Of a DNA stretch of 64,000 nt, positions 1 to 13,021 are shown piece after piece. The position numbers were made by a program, and so were the translations under genes. The notes below the pieces were generated by a model. The model saw nothing but the letters and a program-made list of their open reading frames with translations. It had not been told where the DNA came from and did no database searches. The stretch is from the NCBI GenBank assembly GCA_004519485.1, contig CP038109.1, forward strand, positions 272,001 through 336,000, in the 5' to 3' direction. The DNA comes from Nannochloropsis oceanica. Lineage: Eukaryota > Sar > Eustigmatophyceae > Eustigmatales > Monodopsidaceae. The stretch's first letter is position 1. Each line of letters opens with the position of its first letter.

Positions 1-706
1 GAGATTTCTCCGACACAATATCAAACTGCACGTTGTAGCCTCGCTTCTGATACTTCTCGAATTGCATGTACGACAAAGTGTTGGCGTAGTCGTGACGCGT
101 GGCCCTGGAAGGTGCAACCACCAATGTTCTGACCTTTGCATTGGGATACTGAGTGAGAACAGATTCAAGCGACCGGTAGTTGAGCAGCGAGAAGCGTTCC
201 GCCGGCAGGGTCCAGTCCATGTAGATGTGGATGTCACTGTCTTGTCGATGAGCAACGAGCGCCTTCTTGCTCGGGTCGGAGGTTTCCACCGTGATGAAGC
301 CCGCATTTAATTTGATGGGCTCGCGAGTGGCAGGTATCATCGCCGCCTCGGATTCGGCAGCAGCAGCAGGGGGGGCCTTATGTTCAGCAGCAGCAGGAGC
401 TGCTTTATCCCTTTGAGTTATGTCGGTGGCCGTGTCGGCAGACTTTTCTTGTCGAAGGGATGCCCGCTGTTCTGGCTTGGGCTTCCGCACCGGTGCTACT
501 TTGTCCCTGTCCTCCGCCACGGAGGCCGCCTCGTACCGCAAGGCCTTGTGTGGAGTCCTTGTGATGACGATTTGGTGTTCATTTGGGTCGTTGTTGCTCA
601 ACGTTGAGAAGATGAAGGGAAAGACGCAGACAGCGGCCAAGAAGCCCACCAGAGGCGTGTTTAGTCTCCACAGCGGATGCCTTTTGAGCACGGTAAGAAT
701 CTGCAT
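1..706 (-). CDS. Type II membrane glycosyltransferase, C-terminus outside window
   Basis: From an ATG at 706 the minus strand is open for 235 codons and runs off at base 1, so the protein is incomplete. A short basic tail (1-16) is followed by one hydrophobic segment (about 17-37) and a long Lys/Pro/Ala-rich stem to about 125, the layout of a Golgi-resident type II enzyme. From about 158 the sequence (IHIYMDWT, LNYRSLESVL, KVRTLVVAP) resembles the opening beta-alpha-beta of the DXD sugar-binding / alpha-1,4-galactosyltransferase-like families. The DXD metal site normally lies further on and would be outside the window, so donor and acceptor cannot be judged. It shares a 385-bp upstream region with the STI1 gene. 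Confidence 0.6.
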   Translation of the reverse strand, partial: MQILTVLKRHPLWRLNTPLVGFLAAVCVFPFIFSTLSNNDPNEHQIVITRTPHKALRYEAASVAEDRDKVAPVRKPKPEQRASLRQEKSADTATDITQRDKAAPAAAEHKAPPAAAAESEAAMIPATREPIKLNAGFITVETSDPSKKALVAHRQDSDIHIYMDWTLPAERFSLLNYRSLESVLTQYPNAKVRTLVVAPSRATRHDYANTLSYMQFEKYQKRGYNVQFDIVSEKS

Positions 707-1091
707 GGCTGTGAATGGTTGTGGATGTGGTAGAATCGGGATATCGCTTGTTGGTAACAGGCGTGCGCCAGGTCGAATTTCGATTATGGGCGGGCAATCA
801 TCGGAGAGAAAAAGCGATGATGAATGCTGACGCGCACGGACGCGCAGCGGGAGGTTCTTTTTCGCGCAGCTTGGCCTGAGCTAGGACATTTTGCGTCCCG
901 GGGATGCATTAAAATGTGAAGAGTTCTTTTGTCATGATTCCATATGTTTGTCGTTCTCCCAATGCTGCAGCACAATCAAGTGCGGCCACTTTTCGGCGTG
1001 GCCCATAATACTGCTAAAGAAATCTTCCGCTTCCCCCACCGCCATCCTTCGCTCGAAAACTAAAATTTTATAAGCACCCATACACAAAAGT
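707..1091. promoter_or_regulatory. Divergent intergenic region, 385 bp
   Basis: This stretch separates the divergent starts of the glycosyltransferase and the STI1-repeat gene and presumably holds both promoters. I recognise no specific motif in it. Confidence 0.3.
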
Positions 1092-1313
1092 ATGCATTCA
1101 ATTGCACAGAAATGTATTGAGACTGACGACAGCAGCGCTCTTACGCTCCTGGAAGAAATGATGATGGCGGCCACCATCACCACGGGGTCTAGGCTATTAC
1201 CACCCCCTAAGTCCACAAAAGCTGACAATGCCTCTTTTGGTAGCAGTTTAAAGGCGGGCTTCCTCACCAAGTCTTCCTCGCGAGATGCACAGTATCATAA
1301 CAGCAGTAGTAGC

Positions 1314-1361
<48 letters not shown>

Positions 1362-1937
1362 GACAACAACACCCAAATCGCTGTTTCCATGTCCTCGCCC
1401 TCGTCTGCATCAGCAGAGTTATTGGCTGAGAAGATCTTGTCTTCCCCTTTGCTTCGAAAGGCCCTCGAGAATCCTCGCTTCCAAGTCATTTTTACCGACC
1501 TCGGCTCCGACCCGCAAGCTACCCTTGTCCGCTATCAGCATGACAACGCCGCCATGGGTTTCCTGAGAGGGCTCATGGGGGCTTTAGGCGAGCATTTTGA
1601 AGAGTTGGGAAAGCAGCAGCAGCAGCAGTCAGGCCAGAACAAGACCAACGCCGCATGTCCCTTGATGCAGGCAGCTCTCGAGAAGGCAGATAAGCAGAAA
1701 ATTCAGCCGGTGAATGATCTCGAACAAGACAAGGCAGAGCAAGAGGCCGTCAATCGCATTTTGCGTGACCCAGAGCTGCGGAACCTTCTTCTCGATCCAA
1801 CGATGCAGACGGTACTTCAAAGCTTTTCAGAGAGCGATAAGAATAGGGGCTCGGTGTTACACAAGTACATTCCATACCCGATCATCGCCGCCAAGCTGGG
1901 TAAGCTTGCTGATGCGGGCCTTATTCAGACTAAATGA
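1092..1937 (+). CDS. STI1-repeat (co-chaperone-like) protein
   Basis: Single-exon frame of 281 aa. A Ser-rich tract (about 71-90) comes from an AGC repeat. Two helical repeats follow: about 118-172 (LLRKALENPRFQVIF) and about 217-275 (AVNRILRDPELRNLL, then a Leu/Pro-containing helix pair). The signature of a run of small helices with an N-P or D-P step matches the STI1/DP repeats of Hop/Sti1, HIP and Tic40, which bind client segments in chaperone relays. There is no TPR or UBA domain, so this may be an adaptor rather than a full Hop. ATGs at codons 23-25 are alternative starts. No clear organelle signal is seen; the first 30 residues could be a weak one. Confidence 0.6.
1312..1365 (+). repeat. 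AGC/CAG trinucleotide tract
   Basis: A run of AGC triplets with AAC/GGC interruptions lies inside the STI1-repeat gene and encodes its poly-Ser stretch. In other frames it gives poly-Ala and, antisense, poly-Leu, which explains the false ORFs here. Confidence 0.85.
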
Positions 1938-2379
1938 TAACATGCGAAGTGACAGGAAGATAGCTCTGAATGTAGGCGACAGAGGCACTGTAAGCGCAAT
2001 CTTTTGTGGAAGCAATAAATTGCTTTTAACACAGTTACCAGCACCTAACCGAGACAATCCTGTTAAAAAGAATGTCGCCTCGCTTCCCCAACAAAAGCCA
2101 TGCGCACACGGTTTCTTTTCCTTATATTCTTTCTTTTTCTGCTTGTTTAAAACGCAAGTTGCTGTCAAATCTGCAGTCAGCAGGGGCATTTTAAAGGTGG
2201 GTTTAAAATGCAGACAGATGGGTGCCCGCACAATGTATCCGGCCAACAATGCCTCTCACACGAGAGATCTCGCCCTTGTTCCTATAGATTGAATCTAAGC
2301 TCGCTGTTTCCTGTTCCTCCCCTCCTTTCTCCCTTTCTCCCTTTCTCCCTTTCTATCTCCCTTCTCTACTGTCATCTGT
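1938..2379. other. Convergent intergenic region, 442 bp
   Basis: It holds the two 3' ends of the STI1 and PsbP-like genes. A CT-rich run with repeated CCCTTTCT units lies around 2325-2360. No gene is seen. Confidence 0.4.
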
Positions 2380-3249
2380 CTATGCAGGGGCGATTCCGTC
2401 GTACACCCGGAAAGAGTCGGCCATGGTAATACAGTCATCCCCAATCTTCTTCCAGCGCGTCGCCGTCGTGGCGATCCACAACGCCTGTATATTCTTACCG
2501 ACCTGCGTCACGCTCGCCACGCCCTTCCGGTCCACCGTGAAGCCCGCGCCAGTCAAGAGCTCGTACTTAAACTCCACAATCGTGTACTGCGCTCCATTCG
2601 ACCCCTTGGCCCCCGGGCGTTTTTTCAGCACCTTGAAATTCTGGTAGACATTCGCGCTCTTTTGTCCGATGGCGCGGGTTACCACCTCCCCAAAATACTC
2701 GTTCGACTGCTGGTCGATCTTGCCGGATTCGGGCCCGTCCCCCACAAAGAAGGCGGCCGAGTCGCCCTTTTGGTAGTCCCCGGCCGAGATAGTGCCTTCC
2801 TCCCCATTCTTGTCAATGCTGGGCTTGCTCACCACCCACAAACTCGGGTACAAGAACTGCACCAACAACGTATCACGCTCTTTCCTGGCGCCCGCGGCTT
2901 TGCCGTACACTTCTACCAATGGCGAGAAGCCTCCGGGAACATCAAGAATAGGAGGCAAGCCGTAGCCCGCCAACTCGTTGTTGATCTTGGCCAAGCCCGC
3001 CGCTTGCGCCGGCTGCACAAATCCGACCTTACCATCCATGAGCAAGGGTGCCATGTTCACCGCAAGCCCCACGCCAGCCACCTGCCCCACCACGCGTTGC
3101 AAGAATCCCAGTCGGCTGCTGTCGCCCGGTGTGGTCTCCGCGTACTGTTTGGTGCTTGCGCAACCCTCCCCCAGTCTCATCGGCTGCGGCAAGACAAAGC
3201 CTTGGGCCACGCCCATCAGCACGCACAAAAGCGCCGCGGACTGCTTCAT
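2380..3249 (-). CDS. PsbP-domain protein, thylakoid lumen
   Basis: 289 aa from the ATG at 3249; the frame stays open further upstream but that part does not look like protein. The N-terminus is tripartite. Residues 1-17 form a signal peptide ending AQG with Phe next, as in stramenopile plastid import. A transit region follows to about 45, then a hydrophobic lumen signal (about 48-70) ending in an AQA-type cleavage near 83. The mature part has the PsbP pattern: a lipid-like start (LPPILDVPGGFSPLVEVYG), LLVQFLYPSLWVVSKPS, then a beta-rich C-terminus with YTIVEFKYELLTGAGF and ALWIATTATRWKK. PsbP-family proteins stabilise the oxygen-evolving side of photosystem II or help PSI/PSII assembly. Whether this is PsbP itself or a PPD paralogue cannot be settled here. 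Confidence 0.8.
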   Translation of the reverse strand: MKQSAALLCVLMGVAQGFVLPQPMRLGEGCASTKQYAETTPGDSSRLGFLQRVVGQVAGVGLAVNMAPLLMDGKVGFVQPAQAAGLAKINNELAGYGLPPILDVPGGFSPLVEVYGKAAGARKERDTLLVQFLYPSLWVVSKPSIDKNGEEGTISAGDYQKGDSAAFFVGDGPESGKIDQQSNEYFGEVVTRAIGQKSANVYQNFKVLKKRPGAKGSNGAQYTIVEFKYELLTGAGFTVDRKGVASVTQVGKNIQALWIATTATRWKKIGDDCITMADSFRVYDGIAPA

Positions 3250-3589
3250 TATGCCTGTTTTGAAAACGGTGCGTATGGGTGAAGGAATGAGTGAGTCGAG
3301 ACGAGACGAGGGGAGGTTGTTTGGCTGATGGTGGCCGCATCGCGTCCTACATCCACGCCCCCTGAAATACCAGCTGTGCTGCATTCACGAGAGCGGCTTG
3401 GAGATGATATTGATGCGATTGACGAATCGTTGCATTGCTAAGCAGGGGAGAGAACTTAAATGACAGGAATGAAGGTGTCGTTTATGATCGTGAGCACAAG
3501 CACCCAAATGCCCAAATACCCTCCTCCCTTCTCGGCAAGAGTGACTAACACCCAACCAACGCCTCAAGCCACACAAGGCAGACAAGGAT
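3250..3589. promoter_or_regulatory. Divergent intergenic region, 340 bp
   Basis: It lies between the starts of the PsbP-like gene and the bZIP gene and presumably serves both. A light-regulated plastid gene next to a transcription factor would predict some shared control, but no motif could be assigned. Confidence 0.3.
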
Positions 3590-4393
3590 ATGGAACCACC
3601 ATCACCACGAGGTATCTTCTCCAACCTCTTCCGGAAGACTACGATGCCTCTTCCCCAAACTGCCCCTCCCATTAGTGCCGCTGCTGCCCTTTCTATTCCG
3701 GGCACCGCCGCGAGCATAGACCAAGAGCGCCGGGAGCAGCGTCTGGCCAAAAACAGAGAAAGTGCACGTCAGAGTCGACGGCGTAAGAAGGAAAAGCTGG
3801 AGTTGCTGAGCGAGAGAATGTGTGAGCTGAACGAGGAGCTTGAGGACCTTCGGCAAGCAACCGCGACAAGTATTGACTCCCTGGACATGCCCACATGTGA
3901 AGAACTCCACGCCTTGCGGACATATCGCTTTGCCCGCTTGTATCGCATCATTTCGTCACCCCATATTTGCTTTTGGATGTGGCTGCACAGACAAAATTTT
4001 ACATGTCCGCCGCCGTCATCCTCCTCCTCCACGACCTCGGCCAGCAAAGTTGGAGAGCACCTGATGCAACTTCGACAAGAGCAAGGGGGGCCACAAGGAT
4101 GGGATGCTAGAGATGGACACAAACTGTGGCCGCTGCTTTGCTTCGAGCTGCAACTCAAGGGCGAGCAAGAAGAGCGGGCCCGCGCCCTTTTTGGACAAGC
4201 GTCGAACGTCGAAATGAAGGATGAAATGGAGGCCTTAGCTGGCGTGGTAGAGGCTGCCAGCGTTTTGGAAAAAGACTTGAAGATCACAACTCAGCATATG
4301 CAGGCAAGAATGACTGCAGTGCGACGGCTTCTGACGCCGGCACAGATAAAGATACTTGAGGGAGGGCGAAATATTGAGGTGGAAAGAGGATGA
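3590..4393 (+). CDS. bZIP transcription factor
   Basis: 267 aa in one exon. The basic region (about 46-68) contains the invariant Asn55-x7-Arg63 of bZIP proteins (NRESARQSR) followed by a basic RRRKKEK stretch. The zipper is short: hydrophobic positions repeat every seven residues for about three heptads (LELLSERMCELNEELEDL), then Pro/Ser-rich and Trp/Cys-rich sequence of unknown function. The C-terminal half (about 160-267) is helical and charged. bZIP proteins bind DNA as dimers; the Asn/Arg pair contacts an ACGT-type or related half-site. No LOV domain follows, so it is not an aureochrome. The ATG at 3590 is the first in frame; another at codon 19 is possible. Confidence 0.85.
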   Translation: MEPPSPRGIFSNLFRKTTMPLPQTAPPISAAAALSIPGTAASIDQERREQRLAKNRESARQSRRRKKEKLELLSERMCELNEELEDLRQATATSIDSLDMPTCEELHALRTYRFARLYRIISSPHICFWMWLHRQNFTCPPPSSSSSTTSASKVGEHLMQLRQEQGGPQGWDARDGHKLWPLLCFELQLKGEQEERARALFGQASNVEMKDEMEALAGVVEAASVLEKDLKITTQHMQARMTAVRRLLTPAQIKILEGGRNIEVERG

Positions 4394-5381
4394 TGGATAT
4401 GGAAGACATAAAGATGTCTAAGTAAGGTGTGTAGACTGATTACTGATTGTAAATTTAAAGAAAAGAGAAGAAAAATCAAGAGCGAGCTTACAAACAGTTT
4501 TTGTATCGTGCTGTTAATGTTTACTTCGAAACCTACTTATCTCCTGGCGTTGATAGCTGTTTTGGGCTTAACCCTCTGGTTGGATGGTGGGCGTTTTGTC
4601 CACAAGTCCTGCTAAACTCTATGGAGGGGGTGGTCTCTCTCTGTCCCGTGTTCCGCCTGAGAAAGCTTCCACTGTGTGCGCGGCAATCGTGAGAGTGGAT
4701 GAACCATGTTTCTCATTAATTCATGCCGTTTCGCCGCTCCATGACGCGCACGGGACAAGCTTGTTGCTACTGTTACTGTTTTTGTTGTCATCCCTTTTCT
4801 ATTGTACGTGTGGTTGGTTTAAGACTTCGTCTGTCAAATCTCTCTTCTCTTCCAGGGGGGAAATCGTGACACAGAAAGCCGACCGCAGGCTGCGGGCGAC
4901 CACAAAATCCGCGTGCCAAGGCATTGGAACTTGGGCCTGCCACTGCAGCGCTTGTCCTACCTTTATCGGTCTCTCTGTTCAATCAGCCAGTTACGTTTCT
5001 CTGGCCCTCCTCTCTTCCGCTTGTTCATTTCTTTGTCTATGGGATTCCTATGCACATATCACACAGTGACGGGAGCCCCAGGGCAGAAAGGAAGACACAT
5101 GCGGAAGCCGCATTGAGAAATGCGAAGCGTGTAGACTCTCCTTCCTCCCTCGATCACTGTAAATTTGTATTCATATCTACTCAATGAAGCTGGATACTGC
5201 TGTGTCCCTTTACTGTTCCCGATGCACTTACTCTCTATCTCTCTATTCACTTTGTCCGACATGCAACTTACCCCGATGGGTCTTACGCCGACTGCTGGCC
5301 GGGTGGCACGTCGCATACGCACATACACCAATCTACACAATCACACACCCACTCTCTCTCTCTCTCTCACTTTCCTTCTCT
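4394..5381. other. Convergent intergenic region, 988 bp
   Basis: It lies between the 3' ends of the bZIP and PAS genes. ORFs here are short and without recognisable content. It ends in a CT microsatellite. Confidence 0.4.
5352..5369 (+). repeat. (CT)n microsatellite
   Basis: About nine CT units lie just beyond the stop codon of the minus-strand PAS gene, so they are read as GA in its 3' UTR. Confidence 0.85.
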
Positions 5382-6935
5382 CTAGACGTCCACGTACCAA
5401 TCCCACCCGCTCTCCTCCAACATCGCCGGTGCCGTCATCAGAGACGGGCACGCAGCCGACACCGTGCTGCTGACAACAGTACCAAGGCCCAGCGTCGCAG
5501 CTGCCTTGCCCACATACCCACTGACCTTGTACTTGTTTTGCAATAACCATGACGAGGAAGAAGCGGAGGAAGAAGAGGATACCACAGGGGCGAAGCTGTA
5601 GTTGCTGGCGCTGTAGCTCTCCTCGGGGGCAGCGCGGCACTTGGCTGCCACCCGCTCACTGAAGGGTCGAGAGTCTCGTTGCGAAAGCATGGGCCGGACC
5701 AAGCCAGCGGCAGGAGGGCTGGGCGCGACTGCAGCTGCTGCTACTGCAGCTGCTGCCGACCCGAAGTTCAAGACAGACGGGACACGGGACCCCCCACGGC
5801 TGAAGCTGGTGGACTGGCTCATAACCTTCGCGCCGGCGCTGAAATACTCAAAAATTTCTCTAAAAGAGTATTCTCGCACCATAGCTGCCTCCTCTTCCTG
5901 CTGGCGTTGCTGCTCTTCCTCCGTCCAGCCTGCGGCCCCCGCCCCTGACAGCTGCTCCGAGGAGCAGACCGAATTTGAGGTGGTACAGGCCGAGTTGCTT
6001 TCACTCCCACTCTCATGCAGAAACAGACCGCCCAAAGAGGGCATGGTTACGGGTTCCATCGTATGACCAGGGGCCGTAGGCGTTGGTCGGGCGAGGCGGA
6101 CATCGTCTCCCTCGTCCCCATCCGAGTCGCTTCCATCCGTGGCAGTGTCGTCGCCGTCGTCATCGTTCTCGTCATCCGCCAGCTCATCCATGCCTTCACC
6201 TTGCTCCCGGGTGTAGAGGAACCAGTCGAGAGTTTGTTCCTTGGTCATAACATGCTCCTCCAAACCAGCAATGCGCCCCGCGCCGCCGGCACACGGATAC
6301 GAGGCAGTAGCCAAGGCCTTGACCTGGTAGTTGAGAGGACTATTGTTGTTGGTGCCGCTGGTATTAGAGGAGCTGGTGGAATACGGCTCCTGGTGGTTGT
6401 GGTTGTTATTGCACTCGCTGTGACTGGCGGGGGGGGTAATGGAGCTGCAGGTGGCCCGTGCATTTTCCACGCGGTGCAATGCTCTCTTAAGCCGGCTGGT
6501 CTGGCCCGTTGACTGGATGTCAAGCCACACGAAACATCCATTCTGCTGGCATCGCAAAAGCGAGCCCGATTTCCTTCTCATGGCGTTCTGTGGGTGAATA
6601 CGAGTGGAAGGGAGTTATGAGATGTGTGCAGCAGATCCCAGACCCAGAACAAAGTGGTCGAAAAGAAGCGGGTCGATACATGTGTCGCACTGCAAATTCC
6701 CCGCCGCCTTACTCCCCTACTTTCCCCTCATACCCAGACATACCTTGTACTCAAGTTTGTCCTCGTCGGTCAACAAGTCTAGGACGCTGGAGCCAATGTG
6801 CCGAATGGTCGGGCCCGGAAGTCCCAAGGCCCACAGGAGGTCGTCTGAAGCGAAGACAATCACTCCGCGCATGTCGCAGACACAAAGCAAATTATCGCGC
6901 AGGGACACGCGAGCCAGGGTCACCGTATTATGCAT
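5382..6935 (-). CDS. PAS-domain protein with acidic/low-complexity tail
   Basis: Two exons, 6744-6935 and 5382-6587 (donor AAG|GTATGT, acceptor CCACAG|AAC), joined in phase 0 to give 465 aa. Residues about 10-90 form a PAS domain (LLCVCDMRGVIVFASDDLLW ... GSSVLDLLTDEDK ... and after the junction LLRCQQNGCFVWLDI). The intron falls inside the domain, which supports the splice. It lacks the Cys-containing NCRFLQ motif of LOV domains, so flavin photochemistry is not expected. Beyond it are an Asn/Ser-rich linker, a helix (EHVMTKEQTLDWFLYTREQ), a strongly acidic stretch (about 205-235), YSFREIFEYFSAG, and a tail ending GWDWYVDV. No DNA-binding or kinase domain is seen; a signalling or transcription-partner role is inference. 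Confidence 0.75.
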
Positions 6936-7903
6936 GCTGTTGAGTGCTGGTGAGGATGTATGAAGACCCGTGGTGTGGTAGGGACGGGGGAAGCGTGGGG
7001 TGAGGCCGGGCGCGTGTCAAGGGAATCAACGAGCGGAGCGGATCAAGCAGATGCTTAGTGTCAAGTGTCAACCAAGGCCACCGGCGGTGCGTGCCACAGG
7101 GCACACAAGGAGCATGGACTAGAACACAAGCATACCCAAATACCTAGGGCCCCCATTTCAATAGCCAAGAGCACGTGCACAATCTATGACGCACGCAAGG
7201 ACCCACCGAAAGCGCAAGGGCATTTCTGGGGCCTGCAGTTGACATCAACAACACTGTTCTGGCTTCTCTTTGTAAGTGCAGTTGAATGCAGGCCACACGT
7301 CGATGTGCGAGCGCGGTCATGATGCAGAAAAAAAACATGACCCAATTCAGGACGCCCAGGGCAGTGATTGGACAGAGTGGTGGAATAGAGAAAGAGAAAC
7401 AACACTAGCGCGCATCCGCAAACATTCCTTTATCCTTCTGATTCTCTCATGCTGAACAGACGGCCCCCGGACGGGGTTTGCATTATTTTCAAGATGAAGA
7501 AGCATCTGTTGCCCACCGGCCGAAAGCACCATGGCCCACCACCACATGGGGAAAGGAAAAAAAAAATATTTTCGTTGTCGATAAACCAATTTTGAGCCTC
7601 TCGACTCGGTTATGGCTGGTGGATCTGGATTAAAAGGCACGTGGATTTTTCACGTGGGAAAGCGTCTCAGGTGTATCCGATTTTTTCTCCCTCGTTCATA
7701 TGTTCTCTTCTTCGGCAACAGAGTTTGCTGGCAGGAAGTCGCCCGGCCTGCAATTTAATGACATGCTTCACGGGGCGATGTATGGCAAATCCGCCAGAAG
7801 TGCGTGTGGGGGGTCAAATTAGCTTTTCGTGCTGACATCGCCTCCCAATAATTCCCTCCGCCAACAGGATCGAAGAGCGCCCTGATCTCGCCTTTCCCCC
7901 GAC
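6936..7903. promoter_or_regulatory. Divergent intergenic region, 968 bp
   Basis: It separates the PAS gene and the methyltransferase gene. I see only short random-looking ORFs. It may hold 5' UTR exons of either gene. Confidence 0.3.
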
Positions 7904-9772
7904 ATGTCGGGTGATGCCGACGCTTATACATTGCCTCGACCTCGCCTTCTGTATGGCAAGGATTTCGCAGGGAAGGAGATTTTGGTCATGGTGACTCCAG
8001 AGAAGGATGAGGAGGGGGAAGAGGAAGAGGAGGAAGAGGCCGCGGTACAAAACCAACAAGGGGCCAGAGAGCCTCTCGTTAGCACCAGCACCAGCAGCGA
8101 TGCTGCCTGCCTTTTTTCTACAGAAGTGGCAGCAGCAACAACAACAGTAGAAGCGGCAGCAGCCAGGCCATACCAGGGCACCAATACTATTGTCATGATG
8201 GAGTGGGAAAAGGAGTACATGGAAACGTTGGTCGAGGCCTTAGCCATCAATGAGGACGATGAGGTATGTCTTGGGAGAGAAGAGAGGGAGAGAGCAGGGA
8301 AGCGATTGGATTCTTTTCTTTAGTACTGTTTATGCATTATTCTGAGCGAAACAATATATTCTGACACTTCCTTCAGCTTCTTTGATTTCTCACTCCTCCC
8401 CGGATGCTTACAATTGGTTAGGGCGTGTATCTGTGGTCTTTCAAAAAAAGACTTTCGTCGAGTACATCGTCTCAGGCACGGAATGTGGTCTTTACACTCA
8501 AAGTCTCACTGCTTGTGAGTCATGAATACTGATTTGATTTTAAACGTCTGGTTGATTTTGATACAAAGTCCCTCTCTTTTCCCTCTCCCTCCCAGGTGCT
8601 TGAAATTGGGTGGGGACTGGGCTACAGTGCTACGGCCATCCAAAAGCGTCGACCTAGACGACACGTGATTGTGGAGTGTGACTCCGGGGTGATGACACGG
8701 GCTGAGGCATGGAAACAAGCACTTTTGAAAGAAGAGGGGGGTGGGGAGGAGGCTCCTGGCAGCAGCCACAACAACAAGAGCAGTAATAGCAGCAATAACA
8801 ATGACAGCAACGAGAGCAGCAGTCGTAATGGAAGAATGAGTATTGTCCTTGTGCAAGGTTATTGGCAACAGGTTTTAGCGAGCCTGGGCCAGTTTACAGC
8901 TGTACTGATGGACGACTTCCCCTTACCGTTGGAGGGGCTTGGGGAAGAGGATGAAGCGCGGGTGTTGGCCTCGACGGGCGGTTCAAGGTGGCATCATTTT
9001 CTGGATTTGATTGTTAGGTGAGATCAAAAAGAGGGAAGGACTGAAGGAGGGAGTAAGGGCTGTGCTTACACAGTCATATAAATTTGTTTGATTTCTTTCT
9101 CAATTGAGTTCTCAAACCCATCTATGATCTATTTTTGACCTTTCCCCTGAATTTGCGTGTGCATGTGATTATTTTTATAGTTTTAGAGGCAAGATATTCA
9201 TAAATTCGGATCGCCTGTATGGTGCTTGAGAAGGGGACCGAGGAGAAAGCTGGTGCGATGAAATTTCTCACACTTGCATTTATACTCTTCAGTAAGCTTT
9301 TATTTGTCCATGGCTCACTCTTCTCGTCCTCATTCACCCCCTGCCTTGTCCCCTAACAACACGCAGTTTCCATCTCCACCCTGGCGGGCGTGTCACGGGC
9401 TACTTGAGCCGGGACCTCGAACTCGGTCGTTGGGATTGTTCCTACACCCGACGGCCTACGCAAGTGCTGGTGCCATCCAACTGTACATATGCCACCCCCG
9501 GACTGCAAACATACTTTGTGCCGCTCGTGAAGTGGAAGGGGGTGGGAGGGGGTAAGGGAGAAGGAAAAGGAGGTAGAGGAGGAGTAGGAGCGGTGGGCTG
9601 CACACATTTTATCACTGGTCGGGGTAGGGGTGATTCGGATATAACTACGCAAGACAAACAAGATGGACAGGAAGGGATGGTGGCATTTGACGACGGTACA
9701 ATGGCCCGGAAAAGGCAGCGTATGTTGAATTATGTATTGGAGGCGCAAGGTCGAGAGCGGAAATCATATTAG
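7904..9772 (+). CDS. GAMT/RMT2-like SAM-dependent methyltransferase
   Basis: Three exons, 7904-8263, 8596-9017 and 9367-9772 (phases 0 and 2), give 395 aa. The core resembles guanidinoacetate methyltransferase and yeast Rmt2 (protein arginine delta-N-methyltransferase). It has a helix EWEKEYMETLVEAL before the SAM-binding loop VLEIGWGLGYSA (about 121-132), then VIVECDSGV, YWQQVLASLGQFTAVLMDDFPLP (about 225), a histidine-containing HHFLDLIVSFHLHPGGRV, and a C-terminal LVPSNCTYATPGLQTYFVPLVKW. An acidic N-terminal linker and a Ser/Asn repeat insert (about 173-197) look disordered. The small-molecule or protein substrate cannot be decided from sequence alone. Each intron has a good donor and a pyrimidine-rich acceptor. 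Confidence 0.8.
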
Positions 9773-10695
9773 GCATTCCCTTCGGGTCGGGGAAAGGAGG
9801 ATGTGACGGCTAAATGATAGGACTCACGGAAGGCGGAGTAAGGCCAGCCAGCCGACGGAAGAGAAATGAAATGATGTACAGCGCTGCGAATTACCAAGGT
9901 CATGTAAAGAAGGAAAGGAAGAAGAAAAGAAAGTAAAAACCGCATGAGGTACAAGCATGGAACCATGTCACACAACGTCGCAGCCTGCTCTGCTCCTTTT
10001 GCGTCATTATCTCATTCGCCACCAACTTTCTCCGTGGGCTCGTGGCAATGAGGAGGAGAGACATCCAAGGCTGAGCGAAATGCAAAGCGCTGGACTGGGA
10101 GCGCACCCTTCTTGCTTTCTGTCCATCTGGACCCGTCTTGTCATGTATTGAGTGGGCCTTATCCTCTAGGCCTTGCCGTTCCTCGCAAGGTGGATCTCGC
10201 CCTATGCCACGGGCTTGGTTGGCTGCAGCCGCTCTCAACAACCGCCGCCTGTTCATCATGCATCTTCTTGCACTCGCCCCTTCCCTGGCGCCGTCACGCA
10301 CAGGGCTTGGATCCTCGTATCCTGTCCGCTGCTTGCGCACTATTGAGGCTTGTGCCTGTGCCCTGGTTTGCTGGCGAGGATGGCAAAAGGGAAGCGGCAT
10401 GTACGGGACGGCGGGCAGCCAGGGATGATGCAAGGACGAGAAAGTCTCTTTGGCTTGGCCTCGACATCAACAAGAATCACTCTCCTTTCGTGTCTATCAC
10501 CGTACAAACAGCAAGGGGTCACATCATCACATAAAAGCGAGCGACTAGACGATAGTGATTGTTTTGAAGGCCTGTGGCGGGCGCTGTGCAGCAAGTCCGG
10601 GGCCAGCTTTCTCTTGGGCTTCGACCAAATACGTCCAACAACATAAGCGGAGCCCACTCTCACATTCCCCTCCATCTCGCACACTTTATCACAGG
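9773..10695. promoter_or_regulatory. Intergenic region upstream of ATP synthase beta, 923 bp
   Basis: It lies between two plus-strand genes and should contain the ATP synthase promoter. A minus-strand frame of 177 codons (9900-10433) is rich in Arg/Ala and lacks any recognisable domain, so I do not call it. Confidence 0.3.

Positions 10696-13021
<2,326 letters not shown>

Noticed and set aside
1295-1566. Poly-Ala and poly-Leu frames over the CAG tract
   Set aside because: Alternative readings of the trinucleotide repeat inside the STI1-repeat gene.
9900-10433. 177-codon minus frame upstream of ATP synthase beta
   Set aside because: Arg/Ala-rich, no motif, and it overlaps the likely promoter.
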